Source: a virus
Length of the DNA stretch: 64,000 nt
Virus record (IMG/VR): IMGVR_UViG_3300044591_002232
Span: 1 to 64,000 of that record
Strand: one strand, 5' to 3'
In this document: positions 1-7,684 of the stretch, piece by piece
How the letters are laid out: each line of letters opens with the position of its first letter
Numbering within the stretch: the first letter of the stretch is position 1
Program-made: the position numbers and the translations under genes
The notes under the pieces: generated by a model
Database searches by the model: none
What the model saw: only the letters and a program-made list of their open reading frames with translations
What the model was told of the DNA's origin: nothing

Positions 1-2
1 AG

Positions 3-735
3 GGCAATTTAGGTATCCAAGGAACAATAGGTCCACAGGGTATCCAAGGTATTCAAGGAATTCAGGGCAATTTAGGTATCCAAGGAACAATAGGTCCACA
101 GGGTATCCAAGGTATTCAAGGAATTCAAGGAATTCAGGGAATTCAAGGAATTCAGGGCAATTTAGGTATCCAAGGTATTCAGGGTACTCAGGGTATTCAA
201 GGTATATCTGGTATTGTTGGTTCTATTGGCCCACAGGGTATCCAAGGTATCCAAGGTATTCAGGGTACTCAGGGTATTCAAGGTATATCTGGTATTGTTG
301 GTTCTATTGGCCCACAAGGTATCCAAGGTATCCAAGGTATTCAGGGTACTCAGGGTGTTCAAGGTATATCTGGTATTGTTGGTTCTATTGGCCCACAGGG
401 TATCCAAGGTATTCAGGGTACTCAGGGTATTCAAGGTATATCTGGTATTGTTGGTTCTATTGGCCCACAGGGTATCCAAGGTATTCAAGGTATTCAAGGT
501 ACTCAGGGTGTTCAAGGTATATCTGGTATTGTTGGTTCTATTGGCCCACAGGGTATCCAAGGTATTCAGGGTATTCAAGGTACTCAGGGTGTTCAAGGTA
601 TATCTGGTATTGTTGGTTCTATTGGCCCACAGGGTATCCAAGGTATTCAGGGTACTCAGGGTATTCAAGGTATATCTGGTATTGTTGGTTCTATTGGCCC
701 ACAGGGTATCCAAGGTATTCAGGGTATTCAAGGAG
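3..735 (+). repeat. Tandem Gly-X-Y coding repeat (collagen-like shaft)
   Basis: From about 190 a unit of 72 bp (24 residues) recurs at least seven times, with some copies 9 bp longer through an extra GIQ triplet. Before 190 shorter units repeat. Copies are nearly identical at DNA level, so length can change by slippage or recombination in steps of one triplet. Confidence 0.9.
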
Positions 736-1328
736 CGTCTGCTTTTTCAAATGCGACCGTAAATAATTTAAATGTCACGGGTATTTCTACATTAGGAATA
801 GTCAGAATATCTTCAGGAGTTGTAACTGCCACTTCTGGTATTGTAACTTATTATGGAGATGGTTCAAATTTAACTGGAATTACTGATGGTAATGTGGGTC
901 TCGGCACCACTGGCACACCGCAGTTTGCAGGGTTGGGTCTGGGCACGGCTGCCGTAGCCGGGTGGGAGCTGACGGTAGGGGGTGCCACCTGCCAGGTGCG
1001 GAATACGGTAACGGCGGTGAGCAATGTTTACTCGTTGGATGTGCAGGCTGCCAACGAGTTTGTTACTGCTGCAGCGATTGCAGAGGCAACTACGATTAAC
1101 CTGTCTAATCTGACTACAATCCCGAGCGGGTATTTATGGCGCGGGGTGCTGAGTTTTCAGTATACATCCGGCACGATTTCATGGTTTACGGGAAATAGTG
1201 GTTACACGGTGAAATGGGACGGAGGTAGCGCAATGACACCAACAGAAAATGAAATAGAGACCGTGGTGATTACAGTCGTTGGTGGTCAGACCACAATTGA
1301 AATTGCACCACTTAAGGGGAGGGTCTGA
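3..1328 (+). CDS. Collagen-like phage tail fibre protein, 5'-truncated by the window edge
   Basis: The frame is open from the first bases, so the N-terminus lies outside the window. About 244 residues are uninterrupted Gly-X-Y triplets rich in GIQ, GPQ and GIV, predicting a collagen-like trimeric shaft. After the shaft comes a segment with the motif YYGDGSNLTGI, which I associate with cyanophage structural proteins, then a C-terminal domain of about 145 residues. Base composition changes sharply near 895: shaft and linker are AT-rich, the C-terminal part is GC-rich like the next three genes. This suggests that the receptor-facing tip was swapped in from another source. A GTG at 894 is in frame but is internal, not a start. 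The propeller gene follows after 2 bp. Confidence 0.85.
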   Translation, partial: GNLGIQGTIGPQGIQGIQGIQGNLGIQGTIGPQGIQGIQGIQGIQGIQGIQGNLGIQGIQGTQGIQGISGIVGSIGPQGIQGIQGIQGTQGIQGISGIVGSIGPQGIQGIQGIQGTQGVQGISGIVGSIGPQGIQGIQGTQGIQGISGIVGSIGPQGIQGIQGIQGTQGVQGISGIVGSIGPQGIQGIQGIQGTQGVQGISGIVGSIGPQGIQGIQGTQGIQGISGIVGSIGPQGIQGIQGIQGASAFSNATVNNLNVTGISTLGIVRISSGVVTATSGIVTYYGDGSNLTGITDGNVGLGTTGTPQFAGLGLGTAAVAGWELTVGGATCQVRNTVTAVSNVYSLDVQAANEFVTAAAIAEATTINLSNLTTIPSGYLWRGVLSFQYTSGTISWFTGNSGYTVKWDGGSAMTPTENEIETVVITVVGGQTTIEIAPLKGRV

Positions 1329-1330
1329 TC

Positions 1331-2371
1331 ATGCTGAGACGTAGTGCGTTGCTGGCAGCAACGAATAGTGGTGGGCCGCCGGGGTTTGGGGTCAAGTACA
1401 CGAATCCTGCAACTCTGCCTACGGGCACCGGCTTCGGTGTTGCATTTTCCCCTGCTGGTGATGCTATTGCAGTGGCTCATTTCATCTCCCTATTTATCAC
1501 CGCCTATCCCTGGTCAGCATCTGGCTTCGGCACGAAGTACACCAATCCCGCGACGCTGCCTACGGGCACTGGCTGGGACGTTGCATTTTCTCCGGCTGGT
1601 GATGCTATTGCAGTGGCGCATAACAGCTCTCCATTTATCACCGCCTATCCCTGGTCAGCATCTGGCTTCGGCACAAAGTACACCAATCCCGCGACGCTGC
1701 CTACGAGCACTGGCTGGGACGTTGCATTTTCCCCTGCTGGTGATGCTATTGCAGTGGCGCATAACGGCTCTCCATTTATCACCGCCTATCCCTGGTCAGC
1801 ATCTGGCTTCGGCACAAAGTACACCAATCCCGCGACGCTACCTACAGGCGACAGCTTCGGCGGCGTTGCATTTTCTCCGGCTGGTGATGCTATTGCAGTG
1901 GCTCATGGCAGCTCCCCATTTATTACCGTCTATCCCTGGTCAGCATCTGGCTTCGGCACAAAGTACACCAATCCCGCGACGCTGCCTACAGGCGACAGCT
2001 GGGGCGTTGTATTTTCCCCTGCTGGTGATGCTATTGCAGTGGCTCATGACAGCTCCCCATTTATTACCGTCTATCCCTGGTCAGCATCTGGCTTCGGCAC
2101 GAAGTACACGAATCCTGCAACTCTGCCTACGGGCACCGGCTTCGGTGTTGCATTTTCCCCTGCTGGTGATGCTATTGCAGTGGCTCATGGCAGCTCTCCA
2201 TTTATCACCGCCTATCCCTGGTCAGCATCTGGCTTCGGCACAAAGTACACCAATCCCGCGACGCTGCCTACAGGCGACGGCCTCGGCGTTGCATTTTCTC
2301 CGGCTGGTGATGCTATTGCAGTGGCTCATGGCAGCTCCCCATTTATTACCGCCTATCCCTGGAACTCCTAA
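1331..2371 (+). CDS. Seven-repeat beta-propeller-like tail protein
   Basis: 346 residues: a 17-residue leader, then seven consecutive repeats averaging 47 residues. Each repeat holds KYTNPATLP, then F-S-P-A-G-D-A-I-A-V-A-H, then FITAYPW. Seven similar blades of this size, with the FSPAGDAIAVAH strand typical of WD40/Kelch-like propellers, predict a closed beta-propeller, probably a virion adhesin next to the tail fibre. Repeats differ mainly at two short positions (after PTG, and after AVAH), which should be loops on one face. GGAGGG at 1318-1323 is a good ribosome binding site. The stop overlaps the next start (TAATG). The gene is GC-rich compared with the bulk of the window. Confidence 0.75.
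   Translation: MLRRSALLAATNSGGPPGFGVKYTNPATLPTGTGFGVAFSPAGDAIAVAHFISLFITAYPWSASGFGTKYTNPATLPTGTGWDVAFSPAGDAIAVAHNSSPFITAYPWSASGFGTKYTNPATLPTSTGWDVAFSPAGDAIAVAHNGSPFITAYPWSASGFGTKYTNPATLPTGDSFGGVAFSPAGDAIAVAHGSSPFITVYPWSASGFGTKYTNPATLPTGDSWGVVFSPAGDAIAVAHDSSPFITVYPWSASGFGTKYTNPATLPTGTGFGVAFSPAGDAIAVAHGSSPFITAYPWSASGFGTKYTNPATLPTGDGLGVAFSPAGDAIAVAHGSSPFITAYPWNS
1382..2368 (+). repeat. Seven tandem repeats of about 141 bp (propeller blades)
   Basis: Seven near-identical units encode the blades. Two synonymous versions of the FSPAG segment (ttttcccctgctggt and ttttctccggctggt) are mixed among copies, which points to unequal crossover or gene conversion between blades. Confidence 0.9.
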
Positions 2372-2637
2372 TGAACAAGCTCTCCATTCTAACCACCGCC
2401 CTTGAAGGCCGCGATCACGAACTGCTCTCCTATCAAATCAACATCGACAACTACCGCCTGGCCATCGCCAAAATCAACGCCGACCACGCCGATAACGATG
2501 ATTTGCTTTCATTCCGTGATGATCTGCAGGCTCGCCTTGACGAAGAACTCCACCAGCATCTTCGCGCTCGCATCATCCGCGATGTGATCGCGGAGCAAGT
2601 TGCCGAGCTGTCCACCCAGGAGGAACTAATCTCATGA
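2371..2637 (+). CDS. Hypothetical small helical protein of the tail module
   Basis: 88 residues, Leu/Glu/Arg-rich and mostly helical by composition, with an acidic DDLLSFRDDL segment. It overlaps the stop of the propeller gene and the start of the next gene, so it is translationally coupled and probably an accessory or assembly factor of the adhesin. GC-rich codon use like its neighbours. No family recognised. Confidence 0.7.
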   Translation: MNKLSILTTALEGRDHELLSYQINIDNYRLAIAKINADHADNDDLLSFRDDLQARLDEELHQHLRARIIRDVIAEQVAELSTQEELIS

Positions 2638-3203
2638 ACTACGTCCACATCGCTGCAGACGGTCAGCCCGAGTACCCTTACAACCTCTGGCAGCTCCGCA
2701 AAGCACACCCCAACATCTCATTCCCCGCTGAACCCACCCCGGAAGACCTGGCGCCCTTCCACGTCTTTCCGGTCACCATCAACCCTCAGCCCGATGGTTA
2801 CGACCACCGCCTGCAGATCGTTGAGCAGATCCCGCCAACCATCACCGCTGATGGCTGGGTGATCAATTGGGCACTGCGCGACACCACCCCAGAGGAACAG
2901 GCCAGCTACGACGCTGCCCACACTCCCGAACCTCAGTGGATGGGTTTCGGTATCGAGCTGGCGGTTAACCCCGCCATCACCGAACTGTACGACAGCATCC
3001 CCACCGCACTGGCCAATGGCCTGAGCATCGGCCTGTCTGAAGCCAGCAAGGGCGACACCCGCTTATTCATCGGTTTGTGGCAGCGAGTTTTAGCCACTGG
3101 TGGGGTTTCTCCCGAGCTACTGGGAGAAATCGGCGCTCTGGCCCATCAGTTCAACCTGCCGACCAGTTTCGTTGCTCAGATGATGCCACCGAACAATGAA
3201 TAA
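2634..3203 (+). CDS. Tail-fibre-assembly-like protein
   Basis: 189 residues. The N-terminal part (YPYNLWQLRKAHPNISFP, then a Pro-rich stretch) resembles phage tail-fibre-assembly and DUF4376-type proteins, in which a short mimic of a substrate loop is followed by a variable chaperone domain. The C-terminal 90 residues are helical. It overlaps the previous gene by 4 bp and ends the GC-rich adhesion block. The assignment rests on N-terminal resemblance and position only. Confidence 0.6.
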   Translation: MNYVHIAADGQPEYPYNLWQLRKAHPNISFPAEPTPEDLAPFHVFPVTINPQPDGYDHRLQIVEQIPPTITADGWVINWALRDTTPEEQASYDAAHTPEPQWMGFGIELAVNPAITELYDSIPTALANGLSIGLSEASKGDTRLFIGLWQRVLATGGVSPELLGEIGALAHQFNLPTSFVAQMMPPNNE

Positions 3204-3241
3204 CCGCAGTGATCCGAAAAAATCTATCGGTTTACTAAACT

Positions 3242-3264
3242 TATAAATAAACAAAACTTATAAT
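3242..3264 (+). promoter_or_regulatory. T4-like late promoter TATAAATA and adjacent TATAAT
   Basis: TATAAATA at 3242-3249 matches the T4-type late promoter consensus exactly. A TATAAT follows at 3259-3264, only 7 bp before the ATG at 3271. This lies at the return to AT-rich DNA. No GACA-box is present. Confidence 0.5.
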
Positions 3265-3270
3265 GTCCTC

Positions 3271-4251
3271 ATGAATTTCGTTAAATATGCATTGGAGAAT
3301 GGTGGAACAATTAAACCTCTACTTATAAACCCAGAAGACCTTTCGGGACCATCAATCACAAATCCTTCTGTCTTCATTTATCAGAACAGAATATTAGTCA
3401 ATCTTCGTAATGTAAATTATACATTATATCACGCAGAACTCAATCGGTTTGAGCATATGTGGGGTCCATTATCCTACATTCATCCAGAAAATGATATGCA
3501 CCTGAGAACCACAAATTACATTGCAGAACTAGATGACAATCTAGATACGGTTCACTATTCAAAAATAGATACTTCAGACTTTGATACCTATCAACCACAG
3601 TGGGATTTCGTGGGCCTTGAAGATGTTCGGTTAGTAGAATGGAATGATAAACTCTATGGTATTGGTGTTCGCAGAGACTTAGACGACAAAGGAACCGGAA
3701 GAATGGAAATTAGTGAATTTCAGATTTCTGATTATTCGGTCAAAGAAGTTTTTCGTTATCGTATTCCTGGACCCCCCCCAGATAAAGAATACTGTATGAA
3801 AAACTGTACTCCAATTCTAGATAAACCTTTTCATTTATTAAAGTGGTCTAATCCCACTGCACTAATGAAATTTGATATTACTGGAAAGGAAACAGAAGTC
3901 TTTCAAACTGACCCAAATCCTACTCTACAAACTGACCTAAGAGGTGGTTCTCAGGTAATTCCTTATAAAAACGGATACTTATCACTTCTTCACGAGACAC
4001 ATCTTTATAATTCAGAACAAGGAAGAAAAAACGCGACTTATCGCCATCGGTTTGTAATTTGGGATAAGGAATTTAAACTTCAAAAAGTATCAAAATTATT
4101 TTCGTTTATGAATATAAAAATTGAGTTTTGTTGTGGTCTTGTAGAATATAAAAATGATTACTTGATTACTTTTGGTGCTCAAGATAATGCTGCTTATATT
4201 TTAAAAGTTTCTAAATCATTTGTGGAGGATTTTATTCATGAACAAACTTGA
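3271..4251 (+). CDS. GH130/GH43-like five-bladed propeller protein
   Basis: 326 residues. Motifs such as FVGLEDVRLV (about 112-121), RGGSQVIPYKNGYLSLLHET and IEFCCGLVEYKNDYLITFGAQD near the end (read here in parts) resemble beta-1,4-mannoside phosphorylase-like (GH130) propellers, which often sit beside glycosyltransferases. A role in making or trimming a glycan of the virion or the host surface is inferred. The next gene starts inside its 3' end, so both are likely co-expressed from the late-type promoter at 3242. Confidence 0.6.
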   Translation: MNFVKYALENGGTIKPLLINPEDLSGPSITNPSVFIYQNRILVNLRNVNYTLYHAELNRFEHMWGPLSYIHPENDMHLRTTNYIAELDDNLDTVHYSKIDTSDFDTYQPQWDFVGLEDVRLVEWNDKLYGIGVRRDLDDKGTGRMEISEFQISDYSVKEVFRYRIPGPPPDKEYCMKNCTPILDKPFHLLKWSNPTALMKFDITGKETEVFQTDPNPTLQTDLRGGSQVIPYKNGYLSLLHETHLYNSEQGRKNATYRHRFVIWDKEFKLQKVSKLFSFMNIKIEFCCGLVEYKNDYLITFGAQDNAAYILKVSKSFVEDFIHEQT

Positions 4252-6130
4252 AGGACTTCCAACTATTCATTACATTAGTTTAGAAGAAAGCCTAGACAGA
4301 AGAACTAATTTAGAAAATTGGTTTCAAAAATATAATATAACAAACTATGTTCCTCATTTATTCAAAAGATTTGAAAATTATAATCATAATTTAATCGGAA
4401 CAAATGTGCATCTTTTGGCGGAACATTCAAAAGGTCCGATTACTTCTCATTTATGTTTACTCAGGGAATTATACGAGACTTATGATGATGAATATTTTTT
4501 GATTGTTGAAGACGATTTGTCTTTAGAAACTGTTGAACACTGGAACTTTACCTGGAAGCAATTCTATCAAAATCTTCCTAAAGATTGGAATGGTATTCAA
4601 TTAACTATTGTAAGAGAATATAATGTTAAAGCGTATTCTTTTGAAGAAAGAAGAGATAAAGACTGGTGTGTTGCTGGGTATTTAATAAAAAGAAACTATG
4701 CAAAATATCTCTTAGACTTATATTATTTTGATACTGATTTTAATCTAAACACTAGTTTTATTCCCGTAGTTGAGGACGTATTATTTTTTCATACTAATCC
4801 AAACATATATTGTTTTCCTTTATTTGTTGAGGATTTTTATAATGCAAAATCAACTTACAGAAATCCAGAACTGGTAGATGATTGTCATCATAAATCTTAT
4901 CGTAATGTTTTAAATTGGTGGGAAAATAAAGGTAAAAATTTAACTATTAATCAAATAATGAATACACAACTTAATCACATTTATCAAGAACCTCAATTTG
5001 GTGAAAATTGGTTTTCATATCCAAATCTGTATAGGAAAATGATTGAAAAATTCCCATCAGGTTCCAAGTTTGTTGAAATTGGTTCTTGGAAAGGAAAATC
5101 TTCCGCATTTATGGCAGTTGAAATTGCAAATTCCAATAAAAACATTGAGTTCTATTGTGTAGATACTTGGGAAGGAAGTGTAGAGCATCAAGATATAGAC
5201 GATTTAAAATCTTTATATGACACATTTAACCAAAATATGATGCCTTTAAAAGGCTATCATATTCCTTTAAGAATGACTTCACTTGAAGCGGTAAAAACTT
5301 TTGAAGATAAGTCTTTAGATTTTGTTTTTATTGATGCTTCTCACGAATATGAAGACGTGAAAAAAGATATTATTTCTTGGTTACCTAAGGTAAAACCAGG
5401 TGGAATTATTGCCGGACACGATTACTATCTTAATGGGACTGACTTTTTCCCTGGAGTAAAGCAAGCGGTTAATGAGACACTAAAAATTGATGAATTAGAA
5501 TTTTCTGAAGATTGTTGGATGTATAAAGTAAAATCTATATCTAATGAATTAATAGAATATTCATTAGATACTGAAAATGCGGAAAAAAATTATAATCTCG
5601 CAAAGTGGTATGAAAGTCAGGGTCATACTGCACCAGCACATATCTATTACTTGAGAGCAGCAGAAAGAAGTGAAGATAATCTTTTGGCATACTCCGCATT
5701 AATTCGTGGGTCATTCTGCTATGGGGCACAAAAATCAAGAGATTCTAGTGAAAAAGTATTACTAGAAAATGCTCTTGTGTTGCTACCCAAAAGACCCGAA
5801 GCATATTATTTTCTTTCGTTGATATATGAAAGAAAACAAGAATGGCAACATTCTTACATTTATGCAACACTAGGTCTAAATTGCTATGAAAATAACGATG
5901 AATGCATAAACATTAATATTCCAGAATATTCCGGGAAACATTTGCTTATTTTTCAAAAGGCAATTTCTTCTTGGTGGTGGGGAAAAGGAGATGAAAGTAG
6001 AGGACTTTTAGAATTATTATGCGATAATTATTGGAATGTTTTAGATGTGACACATAAATCTTTAGTCGAAGAAAACGCAAAAAAAGTTGGAGCAAAATTT
6101 GAAAAAAGACTACATTTCAACTTTCAGTAA
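4238..6130 (+). CDS. GT25 glycosyltransferase - SAM methyltransferase fusion with TPR-like C-terminus
   Basis: 630 residues. The N-terminal 200 residues look like glycosyltransferase family 25 (IHYISLEESLDRR at the start, LIVEDDL acidic motif). Residues about 265-430 form a class I SAM-dependent methyltransferase of the Methyltransf_24 type (FVEIGSWKGKSSAFMAVE, LDFVFIDASHEYEDVKKD, PGGIIAGHDYY). The remaining 200 residues are helical with TPR-like character. An in-frame TTG at 4220 exists, but GGAGG at 4224-4228 is correctly spaced for the ATG at 4238. It overlaps the upstream gene by 14 bp. The product probably builds and methylates a glycan. Confidence 0.75.
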   Translation: MNKLEGLPTIHYISLEESLDRRTNLENWFQKYNITNYVPHLFKRFENYNHNLIGTNVHLLAEHSKGPITSHLCLLRELYETYDDEYFLIVEDDLSLETVEHWNFTWKQFYQNLPKDWNGIQLTIVREYNVKAYSFEERRDKDWCVAGYLIKRNYAKYLLDLYYFDTDFNLNTSFIPVVEDVLFFHTNPNIYCFPLFVEDFYNAKSTYRNPELVDDCHHKSYRNVLNWWENKGKNLTINQIMNTQLNHIYQEPQFGENWFSYPNLYRKMIEKFPSGSKFVEIGSWKGKSSAFMAVEIANSNKNIEFYCVDTWEGSVEHQDIDDLKSLYDTFNQNMMPLKGYHIPLRMTSLEAVKTFEDKSLDFVFIDASHEYEDVKKDIISWLPKVKPGGIIAGHDYYLNGTDFFPGVKQAVNETLKIDELEFSEDCWMYKVKSISNELIEYSLDTENAEKNYNLAKWYESQGHTAPAHIYYLRAAERSEDNLLAYSALIRGSFCYGAQKSRDSSEKVLLENALVLLPKRPEAYYFLSLIYERKQEWQHSYIYATLGLNCYENNDECININIPEYSGKHLLIFQKAISSWWWGKGDESRGLLELLCDNYWNVLDVTHKSLVEENAKKVGAKFEKRLHFNFQ

Positions 6131-6279
6131 ATCAAAATAATTCGTATTATGCAAATTCTACTTCTTTAAATTTTGTTCCAAGGGTGGACGGAGGCCCAAT
6201 TAAACAAAATTGGTTAAGAAGAATTATATACTGGCCTAAACGTTTACCAAATGAACAACTCCAGGCATTAACCAGGTAG
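6103..6279 (+). pseudogene. C-terminal relic of a lectin-type (LamG/ConA-like) tail protein
   Basis: A frame with no start codon runs from just after a TGA at 6100 to a TAG at 6277 and encodes 58 residues. It contains STSLNFVPRVDGGPIKQNW and ends RRIIYWPKRLPNEQLQALTR. This is the typical end of phage tail proteins with a concanavalin/LamG-like domain (R-R-x-x-Y-W/Y-P-x-R-L-x-x-x-E-L-Q-A-L-T). The rest of the gene is missing, so this is a leftover of module exchange. Confidence 0.65.
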
Positions 6280-6333
6280 ACACTTTATAAATCGTCCACT
6301 AACTTAACATAAAGTCCAATAATCGTCTATTAT
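6279..6333 (+). promoter_or_regulatory. GACA-box promoter cassette, upstream of the helicase
   Basis: The box starts at 6279 with GACAC and ends in GTCCAC at 6299. A -10 element TATTAT lies at 6328-6333, and the helicase ATG is 23 bp further on. No strong hairpin between them. Confidence 0.7.
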
Positions 6334-6356
6334 TCTGCTATTCACCAAATTTTGTA

Positions 6357-7589
6357 ATGACCTCCATTATTCTTCGTCCTCATCAGGCGACGGCTCTTTC
6401 TTCTATGGGAGAAAACGATCTTGGTAAAATTATTCTTCCGACTGGTGCAGGTAAAAGTATTGTTTTTATCAAAAACACCATAGAGCAATTTAAATCTGAT
6501 ATTCCCCAGACTGTTTGCGTTGTTGCCCCAAGGATTCTCCTCGCGGTTCAACTTTCTGCTGATTACGAAAAGCACGTTAATAATGCGAAATATATGCATG
6601 TGCATTCTGGTAGTCGGCTAAGAAACTACCGCACTACCAATATAAAAGATATTCAAGAGTGGCATAATATCCATAAAGATGATCATAAACTTATTTTTAC
6701 TTCTTATAATTCCCTGAAGAAAATCACCGAGTCAAATATTAAGGTGAACACCTACAATTTTGATGAATGTCACAATTCTACTAAGAAGTCCTTCTTTCCA
6801 CACATTGAAGATGCAGTAAGGGAAGCAGACAAGAAGTACTTTTTTACTGCCACTCCTAAGAACTCTGCAATTCCAACAAAAAAACCCGGAATGAATATTG
6901 CCGAGGTTTATGGTCATGATATTTGTAAGATTCCTATGACCGAGATGGTATATGGTGGTTATGTTTTGCCTCCATTGGTGGTTAAGAAGGAAGTGAATAT
7001 TGAAGAAAGTATGGATGAAATGAATAATAATCTGATTCTAAAAACCTTGGACGAGGATACTCCCAAGAAGGTTCTTATTTCTGCGAAATCAACAAAATCA
7101 ATTATTTCTCTTCTTACTGAGACCGATTTTGTCTCTCAGATGAAGGACAGAGATTATAGTATTATGCATATAACTGCGGCTCACGGGGCATATATTGATG
7201 GTAAAGAGGTAAAGCGAGATGTGTTTTTTAGAACTTTGGATGAGTGGGGAAATGACGATTCTAAGAAGTTTGTTCTTCTTAACTACTCGATTCTTTCTGA
7301 AGGGATCAATGTCAATTCGTTGGATGCCGTGATCTTTATGAGAAATATGGATGCAATTGCCATGTTGCAAACCATTGGACGTGTGATCCGTCTTCATAAA
7401 GAAGATGCAGATCACATTGCTTCTGGTGAATTGCGGGTCGGGGATTATAAAAATTACAAGAAGCCTTATGGTATGGTAGTACTTCCTCACGGTGATTCCA
7501 AATCGAAATCAATTGCTTCCGATATTGAAAATTTAATTTATCGGTCATTTGTTGCAGGCGAAGTAGTTTCTCAGGAAATTGTAAAGTAG
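6357..7589 (+). CDS. Superfamily 2 DEAD/DEAH helicase (UvsW/RAD25-like)
   Basis: 410 residues with a full set of SF2 helicase motifs: Q-like N-terminus (LRPHQ), Walker A PTGAGKS (28-34), Walker B DECH, motif III TATP, motif V-like LSEGINV and motif VI QTIGRVIR. Phage members of this family unwind branched DNA or RNA-DNA hybrids during recombination and replication; UvsW of T4 is the comparison. The final 40 residues are a short basic tail. It has its own cassette promoter and is followed by another cassette, so it is probably a single-gene transcript. Confidence 0.88.
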   Translation: MTSIILRPHQATALSSMGENDLGKIILPTGAGKSIVFIKNTIEQFKSDIPQTVCVVAPRILLAVQLSADYEKHVNNAKYMHVHSGSRLRNYRTTNIKDIQEWHNIHKDDHKLIFTSYNSLKKITESNIKVNTYNFDECHNSTKKSFFPHIEDAVREADKKYFFTATPKNSAIPTKKPGMNIAEVYGHDICKIPMTEMVYGGYVLPPLVVKKEVNIEESMDEMNNNLILKTLDEDTPKKVLISAKSTKSIISLLTETDFVSQMKDRDYSIMHITAAHGAYIDGKEVKRDVFFRTLDEWGNDDSKKFVLLNYSILSEGINVNSLDAVIFMRNMDAIAMLQTIGRVIRLHKEDADHIASGELRVGDYKNYKKPYGMVVLPHGDSKSKSIASDIENLIYRSFVAGEVVSQEIVK

Positions 7590-7644
7590 ACACTTTTTAA
7601 ACTGTCTACTTGTTAGATCAATTTCCTTCTTTATGGGGTATTCT
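7589..7644 (+). promoter_or_regulatory. GACA-box promoter cassette, upstream of RNA ligase
   Basis: The box begins one base before the end of the helicase stop codon and reads GACACTTTTTAAACTGTCTA plus C (7589-7609). By the 55-57 bp rule the -10 is TATTCT at 7639-7644. The ligase ATG is 40 bp downstream. Confidence 0.65.
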
Positions 7645-7684
7645 TGGTTTGTCCTGTAAATGTTCACTACCGTAAATTCCAATT

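Noticed and set aside
162-731. Long minus-strand open frame with repeated NTLNTLDTLWANRTNNTRY
   Set aside because: It is the reverse shadow of the collagen-like repeat; the periodic composition alone keeps the frame open.
214-762. Plus-strand open frame rich in VLLAHRVSKV repeats
   Set aside because: Second frame of the same collagen-coding repeat; the Gly-X-Y frame continues into the real C-terminal domain, this one does not.
1344-2405. Second long frame across the propeller gene
   Set aside because: Shadow caused by the 141-bp repeat; the other frame has the propeller motifs, a good ribosome site and coupling to the next gene.
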